Under the pieces are notes generated by a model. That model was not told the origin of the DNA. It saw only the letters and a program-made list of their open reading frames with translations, and searched no databases. The position numbers and the translations under genes were made by a program. Below, piece by piece: positions 53,251 to 62,043 of a stretch of 64,000 nucleotides of DNA. How positions within the stretch are numbered: the stretch's first letter is position 1; each line of letters begins with the position of its first letter. Source of the DNA: Brachybacterium sp. P6-10-X1 (GTDB lineage: Bacteria; Actinomycetota; Actinomycetes; Actinomycetales; Dermabacteraceae); assembly GCF_001969445.1 (NCBI RefSeq), contig NZ_CP017297.1:992001-1056000 (forward strand), written 5' to 3'.

Positions 53251-54117
53251 TCACTTGATCCCGGTGCTGGAGATCCCTTGGACGAACTGCTTCTGGAAAA
53301 CGAGGAACACGACCAGGATTGGTAGCACGGTGATCGTTGCGACCGCCATCACGGCACCCCATGGAGAGGCAAAGGCGGGGTTGCTGGTCAGGGTTGACAG
53401 ACCCACGGGCACGGTGAGGTTCTCCGCTCCCTGCAGGACCACCATCGGCCAGAGGAAATCATTCCAGCGCGCCATGAAGGCGAGGATGACGAGCACCCCG
53501 ACCAGCGGACCGCAGGTGGGCAGGACCACCGAGAAGAAGGCACGGAACTCGCCGGCACCGTCCACTCGGGCAGCTTCGACCAGCGCGTCCGGCACGCCCA
53601 GCATGAACTGCCGCGCGATGAAGATGCCGACCACGTCGAAGGCCGTGGGGAGTATGACCGCCCACGGGGAGTCGACAAGGCCGATCTGTGCGACCACCAG
53701 GAACGACGGGACGATCGTGACCTGGATCGGAATCATGATCGTGACCATGAACGCCGCGTACACCAGGCCACGCCCGGCGAAGCGTTACTTGGCCAGCGCA
53801 TAGCCAGCTCCGAGAGACACCACCACGGAGATTGCCGTTGTGATGACCGAGATGAACAGGGAGTTCCAGATCCATCGCCAGACGGGCTGAGTGGTGAACA
53901 CCTCCGTAAAGTTTCCCATGGTCGGCGCCTTCGGCCACAAGTAGAACTCGGAACTCTGCGATTGTCCGCCCGGAGTCAGCGCGGAGACGACCATCCAATA
54001 CAGGGGAAAGACCATGAGAATCGCGAGCAACGCGAGGACGGCAACCAGGAGCCATCTCCGCGGCGGGACCGTTGCGGGGCGTGACGTGACGTGGTTGGTG
54101 CGGGCGATTGTGCTCAT
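53251..54117 (-). pseudogene. Carbohydrate ABC permease (MalG type) with in-frame TAA
   Basis: A 289-codon CUT1 permease frame split by TAA at 53785-53787. Upstream part ends SLGAGYALAK; after the TAA the same frame continues RFAGRGLVYAAFMVTIMIP, exactly the LAKYRF...GR junction of the family, so a tyrosine codon became TAA. EAA motif [21 protein letters not shown] is intact in the second part. Coupled by ATGA to the MalF-type gene. The importer should be non-functional unless the stop is a base error or read through. Confidence 0.85.
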
Positions 54118-55019
54118 AGGTAGCTCTCCGCTCTCTTCGAGGCACGCTGCCGCAGCAGCGTGAACAGCAGCAGGATCGCGACGAGGACGAGTCCGAGGGC
54201 GGCCGCGTACCCCATCTGTGCGTCCTGGAAAGCGGCGCGAAAGACATACTGGATGAGCACCGTGGTGGAGAACCCTGGCCCGCCTCCCGTCAACACGTAG
54301 ATGATGTCGAAGGCCTGCAGGGAGAACACAACATTCAAGATCAGAAGGATCGAGGTCGTCGGAGCGAGCATCGGGAACGAGATGCGGCGGAAACGGGCCC
54401 AGGGCCCGGCCCCGTCGATCGATGCGGCCTCGATGATCTCACTTGGCACGGACTGCAGGGCGCCGAGATAGATGACCATGCAGAATCCGATTCGCGTCCA
54501 GACGACCACGATGATCAGCGTGAACATCGCCATGCTCGGCGAGGTCAGCCAAGGCACCCGGCCCAGCCCGAGGACCACCAGGGCATTGTTCGCGACACCG
54601 TAATCCGTGTTGAAGATCCACGACATGATGACGCCGACCACGACGCCGGCGGCCACCATCGGGACGAAGAAGAGAGCTCTGAGCACGCCTCTGCCCGGCA
54701 GCGGTCGGTTGAGCGCCACCGCGAGCGCGAGGCCGATCGCCATCGACGTCGGGACCGTGCCGACAGCGAAGACGAGAGTGTTGACCAGAGCGGTGCGGAA
54801 GAGGTTGTCCGAGCCGAGCTCCTGGAAGTTCTGCAGTCCCACCCAGTCCCCGTCGCCCAATGTCTGCGTGTCCTGGAAGCTGAGAGTGATCGCGATGATG
54901 ATCGGAACCAGCGAGAAGGTCAGGAAGAGCAACGCTGCGGGGCCGACGAAGATGTAGGGAGTGATTCGGCGTCCCGTGCGCTGTCGTGCGCGTGCAGGGG
55001 CTTCAGCGAGACGTGACAC
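54114..55019 (-). CDS. Carbohydrate ABC importer permease (MalF type)
   Basis: A 301-residue CUT1 permease with opening ITPYIFVGPAALLFLTFSLVP, EAA motif EAASIDGAGPWARFRRISFPML and LTGGGPGFSTTVLIQYV. GTG at 55019 overlaps the binding-protein stop by 17 bp. Codon use is a little less GC-biased than in most of the window. Partner of the interrupted MalG-type gene. Confidence 0.86.
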   Translation of the reverse strand: MSRLAEAPARARQRTGRRITPYIFVGPAALLFLTFSLVPIIIAITLSFQDTQTLGDGDWVGLQNFQELGSDNLFRTALVNTLVFAVGTVPTSMAIGLALAVALNRPLPGRGVLRALFFVPMVAAGVVVGVIMSWIFNTDYGVANNALVVLGLGRVPWLTSPSMAMFTLIIVVVWTRIGFCMVIYLGALQSVPSEIIEAASIDGAGPWARFRRISFPMLAPTTSILLILNVVFSLQAFDIIYVLTGGGPGFSTTVLIQYVFRAAFQDAQMGYAAALGLVLVAILLLFTLLRQRASKRAESYL

Positions 55020-56286
55020 TGAGCATCGCCTCCATCATCTGCTGGGACGCCTCCTGCGGAGTCAGCTCGCCAAGCAAGCAAAGATCCAAGTAGTCCGCGA
55101 ACACGGCGTTCAGAGAGCTGAAGAACTCCCCGGACTGCGCTTTGACCATGGACAACGGAATCGTGCCGCCCTGATCGATGAACAGCTGCATCACCTCTCC
55201 GTGGTCCGCGTACCCGATGTCCTCGGCGGTCAACGAGCTCCGCGACGGGATCCAGTTGCCGTCATGGCAGAAGCTCCGGATGTTCCGTCGACTGGTCAGA
55301 TACGTGACCAGTTCGGCGGCGAGCTCGGGATGCTTCGACGACTTCGTGACCGCGAGCGCGTTCCCTCCGAGGTCGGAGGCCTCCGCGCTGTTGCGGATCA
55401 TCGGCGCGACGCCCCATTCCCCCGGGCGGGCCTCATCGAAGGAGGCGATGGCCTCGGGATTGGTCAGAGCCATTCCCACCTGCCCGGTGTTAAACAGGTC
55501 GAAGTCGACGTGCCCGCCGCCGGACTTGCTCATGTTGCTACGGCTGACGAGGCCATCCGTGTACCACCGACGACCGAACTCCAGCGCGTTGATCGCCTCC
55601 TCGCTGTCCATGGACGGGGTCCGCCCGTCCTCTCCGAGGAATGTTCCACCGTTCTGGTAGACGATCGGCATCCATCGGTAAGCGGTGTCAGGTCCGCTCC
55701 ATCCGTAGGAGAAGGCGTAATGACCCGTCGCCTTCTTTACTTCCTGCGCGATATCGAGGAACTCGTCCCATCTCCACGCATCCTCGAGCCTCTGAGGAGG
55801 CTCCACTCCGACCTGACTCATGATCTTCTTGTCGTAGAAGGTGATGAAGGTGTCGGTGTGCTGGAAGATTCCGAACAGACCGTCCTCGCGTTGGCCTATC
55901 GCCCAGAAGGGGTCGCTCCAGTCCGCCGGATAATCGGCTGGGACGGTGTCGCTGATGTCGACGAGACTCCCGTTCGCCGCGTATCGACCGATCTGTTGCG
56001 GTGTGATGCGGATGATGTCCGGAGCGAGGTCCGCTGCAAGCCGGGTGATGAACCACTGGTGGAACTGCCCCGTCGTCACCTCGACCGACACGGACGTTCC
56101 CGGATGGTCGGCGACGAATTCGTCGGCGATCTCTTGGTAGGAGACCAAATCGGTTGGGATGTTCCAGGACGACAAGCGCAGGTGCTGGGTCTCGGTGCTC
56201 TCGCCGTGACAAGCGGCGAGAGCGCCAGCTGCCGAGATCCCGGCGACCGCGAGGATCTGGCGGCGTCCGACGAACGGGTTTCTCAT
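55003..56286 (-). CDS. Carbohydrate ABC importer binding lipoprotein
   Basis: A 427-residue SBP family 1 protein with signal VGRRQILAVAGISAAGALAAC (lipobox LAAC, cysteine near 26). Features such as YDKKIMSQVGVEPPQRLEDAWRWDEFLDIA and FNTGQVGMALTNPEAIASF are typical of sugar-binding proteins. ATG at 56286 follows AAGGAGAGTG. It heads the importer downstream of the alpha-galactosidase gene, so alpha-galactosides (melibiose, raffinose) are the likely cargo. Confidence 0.86.
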   Translation of the reverse strand: MRNPFVGRRQILAVAGISAAGALAACHGESTETQHLRLSSWNIPTDLVSYQEIADEFVADHPGTSVSVEVTTGQFHQWFITRLAADLAPDIIRITPQQIGRYAANGSLVDISDTVPADYPADWSDPFWAIGQREDGLFGIFQHTDTFITFYDKKIMSQVGVEPPQRLEDAWRWDEFLDIAQEVKKATGHYAFSYGWSGPDTAYRWMPIVYQNGGTFLGEDGRTPSMDSEEAINALEFGRRWYTDGLVSRSNMSKSGGGHVDFDLFNTGQVGMALTNPEAIASFDEARPGEWGVAPMIRNSAEASDLGGNALAVTKSSKHPELAAELVTYLTSRRNIRSFCHDGNWIPSRSSLTAEDIGYADHGEVMQLFIDQGGTIPLSMVKAQSGEFFSSLNAVFADYLDLCLLGELTPQEASQQMMEAMLSVTSR

Positions 56287-56324
56287 GCGGTCACTCTCCT
56301 TTGAGCAGCGCAGACGGTTCGGCC

Positions 56325-57713
56325 TCAGCTCCGTAGGCTCTCCGGCAGCAGCTCACGATGTGCGGCGAACAGCTCCTCGGTCATGGCGCGGGCGTCCTCG
56401 AGAGTCACCTGGGCGGCGGTCAGCGGGTCCATCGCCACGGCGTGGAAGACGTTCTCGCGGTTGCCGGTCAGGGCGGCCTGGACGGCGAGCGTCTGGACGT
56501 TGACGTTGGTGCGGTTCAGGGCGGCCAGCTGCAGCGGCAGCTCTCCGATCGCAGTGGGCTGGACGCCGCTGGCGTCGACCAGGCACGGCACCTCGACGCA
56601 GGCGTCGTCCGGGAGGTTGGTGATCAGTGCACCGCCGTTGGGCACGTTGCCGTGCACGACCGACGGCGTGCCGGTGACGATCGAGTTCACGATCATCGCG
56701 CCGTACTCGACGGAGGGCGCGAGCTCGTCCTTCAGCCGCTGCAACTGGGTGTCGATGTCGCCCTGGTCATCGTGCGCGGCGCAGATCTCGTAGTAGTCCC
56801 AGCGCTCGGGGATGTACTCCTCGGTCAGCTCCGGGGTCTTGCGGAAATAGGGCAGGTACTCCGAGGCGTGGTGGCTGGATTCGGTCTCGAAGTAGCCGAA
56901 GGTGTTCATCAGCGCGGTGCGCACCTGCTCGTTGCCGCCCTCGTAGGTGCTGGCCGCCTCGGCCGCCTCGCTGTGGTCCCCATCGTCCCCGGCGAGGTCG
57001 GCGCCGCCGCGGCCGCGCTGGTGGCGCTCGGCCATGACCTCGCGCAACCGGGGGTAGAGGTCCTCCCTGCCGCGGGAGAACTCCAGCACCCAGGCCTGGT
57101 GGTTGATGCCGGCGCAGCGGTAGCGCACCTCGTCGTAGGGGACGTCCAGGCTGCGGGCGAGCATGCGGGTGGTGCCCTGGACGCTGTGGCACAGGCCCAC
57201 GCAGGACAGCCCTCGGGCGTTGAGGTACGCGGTGGCCATCGCCATGGGGTTGGCGTAGTTGATGAACTGGGCGCGCGGGCACACCTCGAGGGCGTCGTCG
57301 ATGATCGCGTCGTAGGAGGCGACCGAGCGCAGGAAGCGGAACACGCCTCCGGGGCCGACGGTGTCGCCGACGGCTTGGTCGATCCCGTACGTCCGGGGAA
57401 TCTTGACGTCGTGCGCGTAGGACTCGACCCCGCCCACCTGGAAGGTGATGATGACGGCGTCGGCGCCGTCCAGCGCCGCACGGCGGTCGGTGGTCTCCTC
57501 GACGGTGACCGGGAACCCGTGGTGGTCGACGAGCTCCCGGGTCGCGCTCGCGACCGGGCCGAGCTTGTCGGGGTTGATGTCCATCAGGGTCAGCGTCGCC
57601 TCGCGCAGAGCGGGGAAGCTGAGGATGTCGCCGATCAGTCGGAAGGGGAACACGAAGCCGCCGGCTCCGATGATGGTGATCTTGGGGTGGGAGAGGAAAC
57701 GCGTGGAGCTCAT
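56325..57713 (-). CDS. melA: Glycoside hydrolase family 4 alpha-galactosidase (MelA-like)
   Basis: A 462-residue NAD+- and Mn2+-dependent glycosidase. The Rossmann motif ITIIGAGGFVFPFRLIGDI starts at residue 12, INYANPMAMATAYL (N for substrate/metal) is near 148, and C175-H176 of GLCHSVQGT are the metal ligands; CHSVQ is the alpha-galactosidase rather than alpha-glucosidase version. GINHQAWVLEFSR follows. Cytoplasmic. TAGCGT (57720-57725, minus strand) lies 6 nt before the ATG at 57713, so the mRNA is probably leaderless. Divergent from a MelR-like activator; the importer follows downstream. Confidence 0.9.
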   Translation of the reverse strand: MSSTRFLSHPKITIIGAGGFVFPFRLIGDILSFPALREATLTLMDINPDKLGPVASATRELVDHHGFPVTVEETTDRRAALDGADAVIITFQVGGVESYAHDVKIPRTYGIDQAVGDTVGPGGVFRFLRSVASYDAIIDDALEVCPRAQFINYANPMAMATAYLNARGLSCVGLCHSVQGTTRMLARSLDVPYDEVRYRCAGINHQAWVLEFSRGREDLYPRLREVMAERHQRGRGGADLAGDDGDHSEAAEAASTYEGGNEQVRTALMNTFGYFETESSHHASEYLPYFRKTPELTEEYIPERWDYYEICAAHDDQGDIDTQLQRLKDELAPSVEYGAMIVNSIVTGTPSVVHGNVPNGGALITNLPDDACVEVPCLVDASGVQPTAIGELPLQLAALNRTNVNVQTLAVQAALTGNRENVFHAVAMDPLTAAQVTLEDARAMTEELFAAHRELLPESLRS

Positions 57714-57804
57714 GGCTCCACGCTAAGGACGCCTCAGGGCGGAGGTCTCGCCCGATTCTGCGCTCTCCGTCCAGGATCCTTCGATATGGGCTTACGCTGA
57801 GCCG
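57714..57804. promoter_or_regulatory. Divergent melA/melR leaderless promoters
   Basis: The 91-bp gap has TAGCGT (57720-57725, minus) and TACGCT (57793-57798, plus), each exactly 6 nt from the start codon it would serve. The -10 boxes are 68 bp apart, so a MelR-like activator bound between could serve both. No clear palindrome is seen. Confidence 0.6.
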
Positions 57805-58692
57805 ATGACGCCGCTGCCTCAGTCGCCGCCGGCCCCGCCCGAGGTCGAGACGATGGCGCCCGCGCTGTGGTGCCGTCGCGGGGATCCGCCGCAGATGCAG
57901 TCGATGCATCGCCATGACGATCTCGAGATCAATGCGGTGCTGCGCGGTGAGCTGCGATATGTGTTCGCCGGGCGTCCGTTCGTGGTGCGCGAGGGCCAGA
58001 TCGCCCTGTTCTGGGCAGCGCAGCCCCACGGCCTGGTCGACTCCCGCGCCGGGGACGTGTGCTGGATGCACGTGCCGATCTCGACGTTGCTGGGCTGGAA
58101 CCTGCCGGAGGCGGAGATCAGTGCGCTGCTGCGCCCGCAGCCGCTGGTGACCGACTCGGAGCTGGTGCGCGCACGCATCGAATCGATGATGCCGTCGTGG
58201 CTGGCGGAGTACCAGGACGACGAGACCTCGGCCCTGGTGCTGCTGGAGATCCGGGCGACGGTGCGCCGCGCCCTGCGGGCCGCCCTGGCCGACGGCCCGG
58301 TCCGCTCCCCCTTCGCCGAGGTCGATGAGGGAACGTTCCGGGCCGACGGTGCCCGGCGAATGCCGGAGGACTCCATCGCCCACACCATGACCATGGCCCA
58401 GTTCGTCATCGAGCGCTTCCGCGAGCCGCTGCGCATCGAGGACGTCTCCGCCGCGGCGCACCTGACGCCCTCGCACGCGATGACCGTGTTCCGTCGGACG
58501 GTGGGTGCCACGATCGGCGAGTACCTCACGATGTGCCGGGTGGCCGAGGCGCAGCGCCTGCTGATGACCACGTCGGCGGCGATGCCGGAGGTCGCAGAAC
58601 GCAGCGGCTTCGGCTCGCTCAGCAGCTTCTACGCGCACGTGAGCGCGGCCTGCGGGATGGCGCCGCGGCAGTACCGGCAGCGGATGAGCTGA
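57805..58692 (+). CDS. AraC-family regulator, MelR-like
   Basis: A 295-residue activator. The N-terminal cupin part (MHRHDDLEINAVLRGELRYVF, then GQIALFWAAQPHGLVD) aligns in order with E. coli MelR, and the C-terminal two-helix-turn-helix domain has DVSAAAHLTPSHAMTVFRRTVGATIGEYLTMCRVAEAQRLL and ERSGFGSLSSFYAHVSAACGMAPRQYR. Its divergence from the GH4 alpha-galactosidase supports control by melibiose or related sugars. Start ATG at 57805 is 6 nt after TACGCT, leaderless pattern. Confidence 0.87.
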   Translation: MTPLPQSPPAPPEVETMAPALWCRRGDPPQMQSMHRHDDLEINAVLRGELRYVFAGRPFVVREGQIALFWAAQPHGLVDSRAGDVCWMHVPISTLLGWNLPEAEISALLRPQPLVTDSELVRARIESMMPSWLAEYQDDETSALVLLEIRATVRRALRAALADGPVRSPFAEVDEGTFRADGARRMPEDSIAHTMTMAQFVIERFREPLRIEDVSAAAHLTPSHAMTVFRRTVGATIGEYLTMCRVAEAQRLLMTTSAAMPEVAERSGFGSLSSFYAHVSAACGMAPRQYRQRMS

Positions 58693-58708
58693 GCGGGCGA
58701 GGGGGTGA

Positions 58709-59278
58709 TCAGTCCTCGATGGCGCGCACGACCCGCGCCGGGGAGCCGACGACGAGCGTCCTGGCGGGCACGTCCTTGGTGACGACGGAGGCCGCGGCGA
58801 CGACGGCATCATCGCCGATGGTGACGCCGGGCAGGATGGTGGCGTTCGCGCCGATCCAGACGTTGCGGCCGATCACCACGCGACCGGGGTGCATGTCGCC
58901 GCGACGGCTGGGGGCGAGGTCGTGGTCGAGCGTGGCGATGAGAGTGTTGTGCCCGATGAGGCAATCGTCGCCGATCTCGATCCCGCCCTGGTCCTGGAAC
59001 CGGCAGCCGGCGTTGAGGAACACGCATCGGCCGAGGTGGATGTTCTTGCCGAAGTCGGAGGTCAGGGGCGGGAACAGGGTGACCGTCTGGTCGATCTCCG
59101 TCCCGGTCAGCTCACTGAGCAGCTCTCGCACCCGGGCGGGCTCGTGATACCTGCCGTTCAGCTCGCCGGTGATGCGCAGCGCCTCCTGGCTGGCCTCGTG
59201 CATCACGGTGTGCAGCGGGGAGTCCGAGGGGATGCGCTCGCCGGTGTTCAGGGCGGCGAGCAGGTCGGCGAGAGTCAT
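58709..59278 (-). CDS. Sugar O-acetyltransferase (maltose/galactoside acetyltransferase type)
   Basis: A 189-residue left-handed beta-helix acetyltransferase. The hexapeptide region runs from FGKNIHLGRCVFLNAGCRFQ to IGDDAVVAAASVVTKDVP, with the catalytic His in IATLDHDLAPSRRGD. Similar to Maa/LacA, which acetylate non-metabolised sugars with acetyl-CoA. Its start overlaps the stop of the 67-residue MaoC-like gene (ATGA), so translation is coupled. Convergent with melR and probably part of the same sugar region. Confidence 0.88.
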   Translation of the reverse strand: MTLADLLAALNTGERIPSDSPLHTVMHEASQEALRITGELNGRYHEPARVRELLSELTGTEIDQTVTLFPPLTSDFGKNIHLGRCVFLNAGCRFQDQGGIEIGDDCLIGHNTLIATLDHDLAPSRRGDMHPGRVVIGRNVWIGANATILPGVTIGDDAVVAAASVVTKDVPARTLVVGSPARVVRAIED

Positions 59279-59478
59279 GCGTCCGCCCCTCGACGCAGCG
59301 CCACGGCGAGTCCCCCGACGAAGGACGATTCCGCCCCGGAGGCGTCGAGGTGGACGGGCTGCGGGTCGAAGCGACGGGCGTCCTCGATGATCCGCGTCTC
59401 GTCCAGGGCATGCTCACCGCTGCGGACCTCGTCGCCGACGGCGAGGTCCTCGAGGCAGAGTCGGGTCTGCACGATCAC
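59275..59478 (-). CDS. Short MaoC-like protein (truncated hot-dog domain)
   Basis: A 67-residue product with LEDLAVGDEVRSGEHALDETRIIEDARRFDPQPVHLDASGAESSFVGG, which is the first half of a MaoC dehydratase; the catalytic D/H region and second half of the fold are missing, and the end runs ALRRGADA. GTG at 59478 has a perfect GGAGG. The frame ends in an ATGA overlap with the acetyltransferase. Probably a deletion remnant that still couples translation; a real micro-protein is not excluded. Confidence 0.6.
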   Translation of the reverse strand: MIVQTRLCLEDLAVGDEVRSGEHALDETRIIEDARRFDPQPVHLDASGAESSFVGGLAVALRRGADA

Positions 59479-59708
59479 GTGTCCTCCGGGGTCCGGTGGT
59501 GGATGTTCACGTGCGCTCCATGATCACCCGGATCAGCGTCCCGTGGGCGTCGTCGGCCCCGCCCAGGGGTGCCCTGGGAGGGGACCGTCGGTCAGGGTGC
59601 CCCTCGGAGCAGGGTGATCAGGGCCTGCGCCGGGACGTGGTCGAGGGAAGGCCGGTGTGGCGTCGGAGGTGGGGCGCGGGCCGCTGCGGGAGCGGCTACC
59701 GTGCTCCC

Positions 59709-60473
59709 GTGGCTGCTCCTCACCGTCTTCGCGCCTGGACCCTCCGTCTGCTGGTCGCGCTGCTCGTGCTCGTGCTGGTCGCGGTGATCGGCCTCGTGGT
59801 CTGGAGCCGGATCGGGGTGATGGAGGCCGAGGAGGACCCGCTGCGCACGGTCCTGCAGGATCCGGAGATCGAGGTCGCGGAGACCTCGAGCGCGATGGTG
59901 CTGCAACCGGCCGATACGGACCCCACCCCGCTCGGGCTGGTTTTCTACCCCGGGGCGAAGGTGGAGCCGGAAGCATATGCAGCCCGCCTGGCACCGTTCG
60001 TGACGGAGCAGGCCATGACGGTGGTGATCGTGAAGCCGTGGCTGCGCCTGGCACTGCTGGATCGGCGCGGCCTGGAGACCTTCACCCAGAAGGCACCCGA
60101 GGTCGGGTCCTGGATGGTCGGCGGGCACTCCCTGGGCGGCGTGCGGGCCTGCCAGCTCGCGCCCGAGGCCGACGCACTGGTCCTGTTCGGCTCCTACTGC
60201 TCGAACGATCTGCCTGATTCGGGCTTGCCTGTGCTGAGCCTGGCCGGCAGCGAGGACGGTCTGTCCACACCGGCCAAGATCGCCGATGCTCGCGAGAAGC
60301 TCCCCGCGGACGCGGAGATGATCGAGATCGACGGGGCGAGCCACGCCAGCTTCGGCGACTACGGGACCCAGGACGGGGACGGCACGCCACTGATCTCCGA
60401 CGCGGCCATGACTCTGCAGATCACGGAGGCAGTGGCGGAATTCGTCGGCACCGAAGGGTTCGGTTCTCGCTGA
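59709..60473 (+). CDS. Membrane-anchored alpha/beta hydrolase
   Basis: A 254-residue protein with one N-terminal helix (LRLLVALLVLVLVAVIGLVVW, residues about 13-33), then an alpha/beta hydrolase domain outside. Nucleophile serine in VGGHSLGGVRA, acid in LAGSEDGLST, histidine in DGASHASFGDYG. Start is GTG at 59709, 6 nt after TACCGT (59697-59702), leaderless pattern; the longer frame from 59496 has no similarity. Orphan with a strong hairpin 58 bp past its stop. Substrate unknown. Confidence 0.82.
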   Translation: MAAPHRLRAWTLRLLVALLVLVLVAVIGLVVWSRIGVMEAEEDPLRTVLQDPEIEVAETSSAMVLQPADTDPTPLGLVFYPGAKVEPEAYAARLAPFVTEQAMTVVIVKPWLRLALLDRRGLETFTQKAPEVGSWMVGGHSLGGVRACQLAPEADALVLFGSYCSNDLPDSGLPVLSLAGSEDGLSTPAKIADAREKLPADAEMIEIDGASHASFGDYGTQDGDGTPLISDAAMTLQITEAVAEFVGTEGFGSR

Positions 60474-60530
60474 GCGCCGAGGCGGGCCTCAGCGACTGGG
60501 CCTTGCCTGGTGATCGCCTGGTGCACGGCG

Positions 60531-60568
60531 CGACGGGGCGCCCACCGTGCGGTGGACGCCCCGTCGCG
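60531..60568. terminator. Bidirectional hairpin between the hydrolase and Ltp genes
   Basis: GCGACGGGGCG / CGCCCCGTCGC, 11-bp perfect arms, plus an inner CCACC/GGTGG stem around a GTGC loop. It sits between convergent genes at 60473 and 60586 and is the most stable hairpin seen in this part. Confidence 0.78.
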
Positions 60569-60585
60569 GACTCGGGTGAGAGCCG

Positions 60586-61497
60586 TCAGCCCTCGAGGTT
60601 CTCGACGGCGTAATCGGCCTGCTCCTGGGTGAACTGGTCCCCGTACTCGGAGGACAGCTGGTCCCGGATGGCCTCCGGGGACATGTCCATCGTGTCGCGG
60701 TAGGACGTGGCACTGGCCAGAGCGTTCGCGTTCCAGTCCGCCTCGATGGTGTCGATCGCGTACTGCGCCTGCTCGGCAGTGAACTGCTCGCCGTACTCGG
60801 AGGTGAGCTGGTCGTAGATGCCTGCCTTGGACATATGCATCGTGTCCGAGTAGCTCTCGGCCGACGCGAGTGCGTTCTCGTTCCAGTCTGCATCGACGTT
60901 GTCGACGGCGTACTGGGCGGCCTCATCGGAGAACTGGTCGGCATACTCCGAGGTCAGCTGGTCGAACAGACCCTTCTTCGACATGTGCATCATGTCCGAG
61001 TAGCTCTGGGCGCTGTTCAGCGCGGAGGTGTACTCGGCGGGGACCTCGCCCTCGGCCGGAGCCTCCTCGGAGGCGGGAACCTCTGCGGCCGGGGCCTCCT
61101 CCTCGGCCGGTTCGTCCGCGGCGGTGGGCTTCTCCTCTGCGGGCTCCTCAGCCGGGGCATCCTCGGCGGCGCCGGCCTCCTCGTCGATCTCGGCCGGTTC
61201 GGCGGTTGCGGTCCTGGACGACGTCGCGTCGTCGTCGCCACCGGAGAAGGCCACCACGGAGCAGCCGCCGACCAGGAGGACGAGAAGGAGGATGCACCCG
61301 CAGCCGGCGGCGATCAGGCCCTTCTTCTTGCCGCTCTTGGCGGGAGGGGTCGGCGGGACACCGGGAGCGCCGCTGTTCGAGGTGCCGTACGGGGTGGCGC
61401 CGCTGTTCGCGGCGCCATACGGGGCGGCACCGAAGTTCGGTGCGGACGGCAGATCCGAGGAACCCGGATCCCGGGGCGAGGGCGAGGTGCTGTTCAC
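60586..61497 (-). CDS. Ltp-repeat surface protein (host cell surface-exposed lipoprotein type)
   Basis: A 303-residue membrane-anchored protein. The first 55 residues are Pro/Ser/Gly-rich with repeated FGAAPYGAANSG-like units, then KKKGLIAAGCGCILLLVLLVGGC forms the only membrane segment. An acidic Ala/Glu/Pro linker (about residues 95-155) leads to three repeats of 50 residues with the pattern ALxSAxSYSDxMHMSKxG, DQLTSEYxxQF, QYAxD, ADWNxN: the Ltp repeat (PF07553). The repeat is known from a phage protein that blocks superinfection, and from many cell-surface proteins. Start GTG at 61497 after GGAG. Confidence 0.85.
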   Translation of the reverse strand: MNSTSPSPRDPGSSDLPSAPNFGAAPYGAANSGATPYGTSNSGAPGVPPTPPAKSGKKKGLIAAGCGCILLLVLLVGGCSVVAFSGGDDDATSSRTATAEPAEIDEEAGAAEDAPAEEPAEEKPTAADEPAEEEAPAAEVPASEEAPAEGEVPAEYTSALNSAQSYSDMMHMSKKGLFDQLTSEYADQFSDEAAQYAVDNVDADWNENALASAESYSDTMHMSKAGIYDQLTSEYGEQFTAEQAQYAIDTIEADWNANALASATSYRDTMDMSPEAIRDQLSSEYGDQFTQEQADYAVENLEG

Positions 61498-61776
61498 AAG
61501 TGCACTCCATTCTGAGGGCGAGACGTCGTTCCCTGGGCACAGGGGTGCCAGGGCTACTGCTGAGAGGTCAGGCCCGCTGCGGGGTGCGTGAGCTCCATGG
61601 CGCAGAGTCTGCGAGGAGCATCGGCATCCGATCCGTGATCGGAGGGGGAAAAGCTGCCGGTTGAGGCCTTCATGAGAAGATTACGGAGGGCGTCCGACGA
61701 ACGACGCCGTTTCACCGTCAATCAGGTGTGTGCACCGCGTCACGCCTGCTCCGGCGGCGCCCGCTGACGGACGTCA
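61498..61776. other. Gap downstream of the small frame at 61777
   Basis: 279 bp with no supportable gene or clear hairpin; presumably carries the promoter of the Ltp gene on the minus strand. Confidence 0.4.
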
Positions 61777-62043
61777 TCACAGCCGTCTTCCAGCGTCCTG
61801 CACGGTCCGGAGCATGTGCGGCGGGGTCGGCAGCGCGGTGGCGAGGAGGGCGCCGGCCCCGGCCACGACCGCGGCGATCACGACGGGTCGGCCGGACCGC
61901 TGAACGCCCGGAACGACATCGAAAACCACCCTCCCTGATCCTGCGGACGCAGTGACGGGCACCTGCCAGCGCCCCGTCGGCCGCCCGCAGTTCGGGGCGG
62001 GACGGTCTCGGTAGGGGTCAGGCGAGCGCGTGCCGTCGGGCAT
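61777..62043 (-). CDS. Short membrane-type frame, possible gene remnant
   Basis: An 88-residue frame (MPDGTRSPDP...) overlapping the end of the tautomerase/YHS gene by 26 bp. Residues 30-70 read WQVPVTASAGSGRVVFDVVPGVQRSGRPVVIAAVVAGAGALLA, a beta-rich stretch then one membrane helix, resembling ends of actinobacterial membrane proteins of unknown function. GC3 is high but no ribosome site is seen. Uncertain; could be a remnant. Confidence 0.3.
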   Translation of the reverse strand: MPDGTRSPDPYRDRPAPNCGRPTGRWQVPVTASAGSGRVVFDVVPGVQRSGRPVVIAAVVAGAGALLATALPTPPHMLRTVQDAGRRL

